In this document: positions 59,883-64,000 of the stretch, one piece after another
Numbering within the stretch: the stretch's first letter is position 1
Layout: the number at the start of each line of letters is the position of its first letter
Assembly (NCBI RefSeq): GCF_027533845.1
Contig: NZ_JAPZVN010000013.1
Coordinates: forward strand, 1-64,000
DNA: 64,000 bases
Source: Streptomyces sp. RPT161
GTDB taxonomy: Bacteria; Actinomycetota; Actinomycetes; Streptomycetales; Streptomycetaceae
Direction of reading: 5' to 3'
Translations under genes and position numbers: made by a program
Notes under the pieces: generated by a model
What the model was told of the DNA's origin: nothing
The model's input: the letters and a program-made list of their open reading frames with translations, nothing else
Database searches by the model: none

Positions 59883-61058
59883 TTAGCGGGTACCGGCAGA
59901 AGCACTGGCTCCGGTCGGTGTCGCCTTGTACAAGGCTGCTCTGAGAGCGGCGTTGGTCTCCGCGACTGCCTGCTTGTTGGACTGGGTCCCGGCCAGGGCG
60001 TTCAGCATCATGAAGTCGTGCGTGATCTGTGGGTAGTGAGTCGTGGTGACCCGGACTCCCGCCTGGCGCAGTTTGGCCGCGTAGGCGTTGCCTTCGTCGG
60101 TCAGCACGTCGGAGTCGGTGATGACAAGCGCGGGAGGCAGGCCACGCAGCTGGGCGAGGCTGGCTTGCAGCGGTGAGGCGAGAGGGCTCTTGCGGGCCGC
60201 ACGGTTGGGGGCGTAGGCGTCCCAGAACCACTGCATCGCGGGCCGGGTGAGCCAGCAGTTCTCGGCGAACCGGTGGTAGGACGCGGTGTCGAAGTTGGCG
60301 TCGGTCACCGGGTAGAGCAGGATCTGTTGGCGGAAGTGCGGTCCGCCGCGCTGCTTGGCCATGAGGGTGAGGGCCGCGGTCATGTCGCCGCCCACGGAGT
60401 CGCCTGCGACGGCCAGCCGTGTCGGGTCGACGCCGATGGTGTTGCCATTGGCAGCCAGCCACTTCGCCACGGCGTACTCCTGCTCGACGGGCACGGGGAA
60501 GTGCGCCTCGGGAGACGGCGTGTAGTTGACGAACACGACGGTGGCACGCGCTCCGTTGGCGATCTCGCGGACGAGGCGGTCGTGTGTCATCGCGTTACCG
60601 AGAACCCAGCCGCCCCCGTGAACGTAAACCACGCCCGGAAGCGTGCCCGTCGCTCCTGCGGGCCGGACAACGCGAATCGACACGGGTCCGGTCGGGCCGC
60701 CGGGGACGGTCCGGTCGCTGATCCGAGCAGCGAGCTTCGCCACGGGACCGGACTGCGCCTTGTTGAGCACATCGCGCGCGGCCTTGTAGGACAGCTTGTA
60801 CAGGGGGGTGCCGTCGGCGGCCGCGAGTTGGTCGAGGAAGTCCTGGTCCTGCTTCTCCAGCTTCACCGGTGGTTTTCCGCAGGGAACGTAGGCGGCTGCC
60901 GCTCTGTCCACGGCGGTGTCGACATGCGCCACCCGGTCAGCGCGTGTCGAGTGGTCGGCGCGGTTGCCGCAGGCGCTGAGGCTCGCGGTCGCCACGAGGG
61001 CGACCGCGACGGCACATCGGGTCCTGCGCGATATGGACGGGTCCTTCAACGACGTCAT
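59883..61058 (-). CDS. alpha/beta hydrolase lipoprotein (hormone-sensitive-lipase family)
   Basis: 391 residues from the ATG at 61058, with GGAGG upstream; the frame stays open upstream but is low complexity. Lipoprotein signal with lipobox LSAC (Cys about 29). HSL motifs: VYVHGGGWVLGN (oxyanion), AGDSVGGD (Ser nucleophile), SDVLTDEG (Asp) and TTHYPQITHDFMML (His). An esterase anchored on the outer face of the membrane. Monocistronic, converging on the deaminase gene. Confidence 0.92.
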   Translation of the reverse strand: MTSLKDPSISRRTRCAVAVALVATASLSACGNRADHSTRADRVAHVDTAVDRAAAAYVPCGKPPVKLEKQDQDFLDQLAAADGTPLYKLSYKAARDVLNKAQSGPVAKLAARISDRTVPGGPTGPVSIRVVRPAGATGTLPGVVYVHGGGWVLGNAMTHDRLVREIANGARATVVFVNYTPSPEAHFPVPVEQEYAVAKWLAANGNTIGVDPTRLAVAGDSVGGDMTAALTLMAKQRGGPHFRQQILLYPVTDANFDTASYHRFAENCWLTRPAMQWFWDAYAPNRAARKSPLASPLQASLAQLRGLPPALVITDSDVLTDEGNAYAAKLRQAGVRVTTTHYPQITHDFMMLNALAGTQSNKQAVAETNAALRAALYKATPTGASASAGTR

Positions 61059-61199
61059 GACGCCTCCACCTGTGCTCGACGGTCCCCAAGCCACACTGCT
61101 GATGCGCTCACACTCGGACCACCCCAGGTGGGCCGAAAGGGTGATACGGGCCGTTCCGGAGGGTCGGCGCGGCGCGCTCATATGGGATGAGGCTTTCGG

Positions 61200-61560
61200 C
61201 GAGGCAGAGCTGGCGGCTTGGCTGCTGCTGGGGCGCGGGTGGTGCGGCCGTTGAGTGGGCGGGCGGTGGGTGTTGGCGGGTTGTGGCGTGCGGTGGCGTT
61301 GGTCGTGGGGTGGATGGGGCCGGTGTGGGGTTTGGCGTCCCGGTGGGGGTGGGGTGGTGTGTTTGGCGGTGTTGGCAATGGTCCGGTGTTGATTGTTGTC
61401 AGGTGTATGGCGTTGTGCGACGGGGTTGTAACAGGCGCTGACGTGGGCGGGTGTGCATGTCAAGGTCGTTGCTGCGGCGGGTTGTTGTGTGTTCGGGGTG
61501 GGATTGTGCTCATCGCCGCTCTCGTTGCCGCTGGTTGGCGGGGCGATAACGACATCGATA
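61200..61560 (+). other. G+T-rich strand-asymmetric region with G-quadruplex potential
   Basis: The plus strand here is dominated by G and T with few A or C. Runs of four or more G at 61307-61310, 61316-61319, 61327-61330, 61345-61349 and 61351-61354 could form a G-quadruplex. Open frames here are Gly/Trp/Val/Cys-rich and not credible proteins. It forms the upstream region of the DUF4232 lipoprotein gene. Confidence 0.6.
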
Positions 61561-61576
61561 GTGAAAGAGGGACATC

Positions 61577-62209
61577 ATGCGTACAAGGACTGTTCGTTGG
61601 GGTGTGTCGACTGTTGTGCTCGTCGCTGCGGGGATGACGCTGACCGCGTGTGGTCCTGACGATTCGCCCTCCGCTTCGGGTTCTTCCTCCAGTGCTTCTG
61701 GTGCTTCGCAGGCGACGGCTGGGTCTGGGGCGGGCGGCACTGCCACGGCGGGTACTGCTTCGGGCTCTCAGGGCTCTGCTGGTGGTGGCTCGGGTGCGGG
61801 TGGTGGTTCGGCGGCGGGGGCGGCTTGCCGGACGGCGAATCTGTCGTTCAGCAGCTCCGGAGGTATGGCGGAGGGTGAGGTGCTGATCAACTTGAAGAAC
61901 GTCGGGTCCAGGGCGTGTTCGCTGCACGGCTTTCCTGGTGTGGACCTCAAGGGTCGGGACGGGACGGTCAGTGCCGGGCGTAGCAAGATGGCGGCGCCCA
62001 CGGTCACGCTGTCTGCTGGGCAGTCCACGAACTTCACTTTGCATTACCCGCCGAACAACTCCGGTGGCAGTGGGGTGACGTTCACCAGCGTCGTGGTCAC
62101 CCCGCCGAACGAGACCCATTCCCACACGATGTCCCTGGGCATCAACGTTCCGGCCGACAGCAACTCGGCCCCCACCATCACGGTCGACCCGGTCGGTGCG
62201 GGCAAATAA
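61577..62209 (+). CDS. DUF4232 lipoprotein
   Basis: 210 residues from the ATG at 61577, with GAGGGA upstream. Lipobox LTAC (Cys25), then a 60-residue Ser/Gly/Ala/Thr linker, then the DUF4232 domain (CRTANLSFSSSGGMAEGEVLINLKNVGSRACSLHGFPGVDL...SAGQSTNFTLHYPP). The two cysteines CRT and ACS may pair. Exported and membrane-anchored, function unknown. Codons in the first half favour T in the third position (GCT, GGT, TCT, CGT), unlike neighbouring genes, continuing the G+T bias upstream. Confidence 0.9.
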   Translation: MRTRTVRWGVSTVVLVAAGMTLTACGPDDSPSASGSSSSASGASQATAGSGAGGTATAGTASGSQGSAGGGSGAGGGSAAGAACRTANLSFSSSGGMAEGEVLINLKNVGSRACSLHGFPGVDLKGRDGTVSAGRSKMAAPTVTLSAGQSTNFTLHYPPNNSGGSGVTFTSVVVTPPNETHSHTMSLGINVPADSNSAPTITVDPVGAGK

Positions 62210-62427
62210 CCACCTGGGCGACACACTCATGAGTGATCCCGTGGGCCCAACGGCGTCGCCGAGCCGGTTGGGTCTGGGCACGTCGGGGAGGGTGAGGTGT
62301 TCCGGGCTGGTGATCGGCGGGGGAGTGGGTGTAGCGGGCGGGTGCTTGCCGCTTGACGGCTGATCCGTCCGGTGGAGCGAGCGACAACCACGCCCGTGTC
62401 GGGCGGGCTTGATGAGGAGCGCGCAAC

Positions 62428-64000
62428 GTGGACGAGTGCCAACAGCGGACAGAAGCCGGATTCGCCGCCGACCTCGGCGGCCGAGCCGCCGAAGACGAGT
62501 TCGACGTCATCGTGTGCGGCGCGGGCTCGGCGGGGTCGACGGTCGCGGGGATGCTCGCGGCCGACGAGGACCTGCGGGTGCTGCTCCTCGAGGCGGGCCC
62601 GGACGACGCCGATGAGCGGGTGTCCGATCCCGACCGGTGGTTCGAGAACCTCGGCAGCGAACGCGACTGGGGTTTTGTCACCGAGCCAGGCGCCCAGGTC
62701 GACCACAGGCGCCTGCTGTACTCGATGGGCAAGGGGCTCGGCGGCGGCTCGAGTATCAACGTCAGCGTCTGGTCGCGCGGCCACCGGCGCGACTGGGATG
62801 ACTTCGCCGCGAGCTGTGCGGACCCGCGGTGGGACTACCGCTCGACCCTCGACGTCTACCGCGAGCTGGAGACCTGGCGGGGCGAGCCCGACCCCGACCG
62901 GCGGGGCGCGGCTGGCCCGATGCACGTCCAGCCGGCGCAGCCGCTGCATCCGTTCTTCTCGGCGATGCTCGCGGGAGCCGAGTCGGTCGGGCTCGATCGT
63001 TACGACAGCCCGAACGGGGAACTCGCCGAGCGAGGCAGCGGTTGCGCCGTCCGGGACGAGATCGTCGAGGACGGCACGCGCCGCTCCCCCTACCGCGCGC
63101 TCGTCGGTCCACGGCGCCGACAGCGCAACCTGACGGTGCTCACGAAGACGCTGGTCACCCGGGTCGTGTTCGAGGGCAACCGTGCGGTCGGCGTCGAGGC
63201 CGTGTCAGGGGGCCGTCTCGTCCGCTTTCGCGCCGTGCGCGAGACAGTGCTCAGCCTCGGGGCGGTGCAGACGCCCAAGGTCCTCATGCAGTCGGGCATC
63301 GGGCCCGCTCGACACCTTGAGTCGCTCGGCATCGGCGTCCTTGCGGACCTACCCGGCGTGGGTGCCAACCTTGACGACCATCTGCTGTTCGGCTGCGTGT
63401 GGGAGGCCGGCGCGCAGGAGCTGCCTCCGCCGTCGCGCGCCCAGGCGGTGTGCTTCTGGGGTACCGATGGACGCGCGGAGTCGCCGAAGTTCGTCATGTA
63501 CTCCGGCGCGAGCGCGTTCATGAGCCCCGAGGCGGAGGCGCGGTACGGCAGGCCGGAGTCCGCCTTCACCCTCCTGCTCGGCATGCGCCTGCGGTCGCGC
63601 GGATCGGTGCGGCTCGCCGACGCGAACCCGGCGAGCGCTCCCGTGATCGAGACCGGCTACTTCGACGAGCCCGACGATCTGCGGGACGCCGTCGAGGCCT
63701 ATCGGTTCGCCGAGCAGATCGCCCACACGGAGGCGATGCGCCCCTACCGTGGCTCCCGCGCGATCCCCGGCGGCGTGTCCGACGCCGAGGTCGCCGCCTA
63801 TATCCGCGCAGCGGCCTCCACGTTCTGGCATCAGTGCGGGACGGCCCGGGTCGGCGTCGACGGTGACGCCGTCGTCGATTCCGAGCTGCGCGTCAGGGGC
63901 CTGGAGGGCCTGCGCGTCGCCGACGCCTCGGTTCTGCCCCGGGTGACCTCCGGGAACACGATGGCGCCGTGCGTGGTCATCGGCCACCGGGCGGCCGGTC
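62428..64000 (+). CDS. GMC family oxidoreductase (choline dehydrogenase-like), cut by window end
   Basis: At least 524 residues from the GTG at 62428 (GAGGAG 9 bases upstream), open to the window edge. ADP-binding motif FDVIVCGAGSAGSTVAGMLA, then the GMC signature MGKGLGGGSSINVSVWSRGHRRDWDDF, and near the end FWHQCGTARVG (catalytic His) and RVADASVLPRVTSGNTMAPCVVIGHRAAG, with Asn as the second catalytic residue. About ten residues remain outside. An alcohol or sugar oxidase/dehydrogenase with FAD; substrate unknown. Confidence 0.93.
   Translation, partial: MDECQQRTEAGFAADLGGRAAEDEFDVIVCGAGSAGSTVAGMLAADEDLRVLLLEAGPDDADERVSDPDRWFENLGSERDWGFVTEPGAQVDHRRLLYSMGKGLGGGSSINVSVWSRGHRRDWDDFAASCADPRWDYRSTLDVYRELETWRGEPDPDRRGAAGPMHVQPAQPLHPFFSAMLAGAESVGLDRYDSPNGELAERGSGCAVRDEIVEDGTRRSPYRALVGPRRRQRNLTVLTKTLVTRVVFEGNRAVGVEAVSGGRLVRFRAVRETVLSLGAVQTPKVLMQSGIGPARHLESLGIGVLADLPGVGANLDDHLLFGCVWEAGAQELPPPSRAQAVCFWGTDGRAESPKFVMYSGASAFMSPEAEARYGRPESAFTLLLGMRLRSRGSVRLADANPASAPVIETGYFDEPDDLRDAVEAYRFAEQIAHTEAMRPYRGSRAIPGGVSDAEVAAYIRAAASTFWHQCGTARVGVDGDAVVDSELRVRGLEGLRVADASVLPRVTSGNTMAPCVVIGHRAAG

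Noticed and set aside
61187..61441. 84-codon plus-strand frame rich in Gly, Val, Trp and Cys
   Set aside because: Composition is what the G+T bias produces; no ribosome site or domain.
1..64000. CRISPR arrays, tRNA and rRNA genes, riboswitches
   Set aside because: No regularly spaced repeats, cloverleaf-like sequences or rRNA segments were noticed on reading; a covariance-model search would be needed to exclude small RNAs.

Overview
The window is high-GC (roughly 70 %) actinomycete DNA, most like Streptomyces or a close relative. This rests on codon use, on GTG/TTG starts with GGAGG-type ribosome sites, on many TetR/MarR/LysR/XRE regulators paired with single enzymes, and on actinobacterial families such as HelR, DUF4232 and DUF2267. 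No rRNA, tRNA, CRISPR array or replication origin was seen. The many small regulator-enzyme modules and the gene debris look like an accessory chromosome-arm region.

Layout. 1-6.9 kb: a cut-off lipase-like gene, a P450 with a frameshifted ferredoxin, a divergent SDR/XRE pair, a second P450, a small secreted protein and a MarR regulator. 6.9-11 kb: a MarR-linked operon of an aromatic FAD monooxygenase translationally coupled to an MFS exporter, then an unrecognised cytosolic protein. 11.2-13.6 kb: helR (RNA polymerase rescue, rifamycin resistance) behind a rifamycin-associated element, with the first 47 codons of a glycosyltransferase left in between. 14.2-17.3 kb: a LysR regulator and a secreted M9 collagenase-like protease. 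18-24.8 kb: TetR/SDR/hydrolase, LysR/EamA and FAD monooxygenase/TetR modules, most with visible palindromic operators, plus an integrase remnant.

24.8-29.4 kb: a minus-strand MarR-MFS operon whose downstream genes are decayed. The isochorismatase has a nonsense codon, the saccharopine-dehydrogenase-like gene lacks its N-terminus and is frameshifted, and an ABC ATPase is reduced to its tail. 29.5-35 kb: DinB, a second XRE/SDR pair sharing an upstream motif with the first, a TetR/epimerase pair, a beta-lactamase-like serine hydrolase and an IS630-type transposase remnant. 35-39.3 kb: a DEAD-box helicase behind a cold-shock gene, a SnoaL-like protein and a SpoIIE-type phosphatase. 39.9-41.8 kb: a large secreted protein with an HEYAE motif.

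42-51 kb: a coherent hydroxyproline catabolism cluster. It holds a three-subunit D-hydroxyproline dehydrogenase, a DHDPS-like deaminase, a Cys/Cys 4-hydroxyproline epimerase, a semialdehyde dehydrogenase, a GntR regulator and an NCS1 permease. Together these would convert trans-4-hydroxy-L-proline to 2-oxoglutarate. 51.4-64 kb: a formaldehyde-dehydrogenase-like enzyme, a HAD phosphatase, an ArsR/SRPBCC pair, an aldo/keto reductase, a second M9 collagenase paralogue whose HExxH has become YExxH, a deaminase, a lipoprotein hydrolase, a G+T-rich stretch, a DUF4232 lipoprotein and a GMC oxidoreductase cut by the window end.

Collagenases, hydroxyproline catabolism and other secreted proteins in one window fit growth on collagen- or extensin-like material. 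That link is inference.
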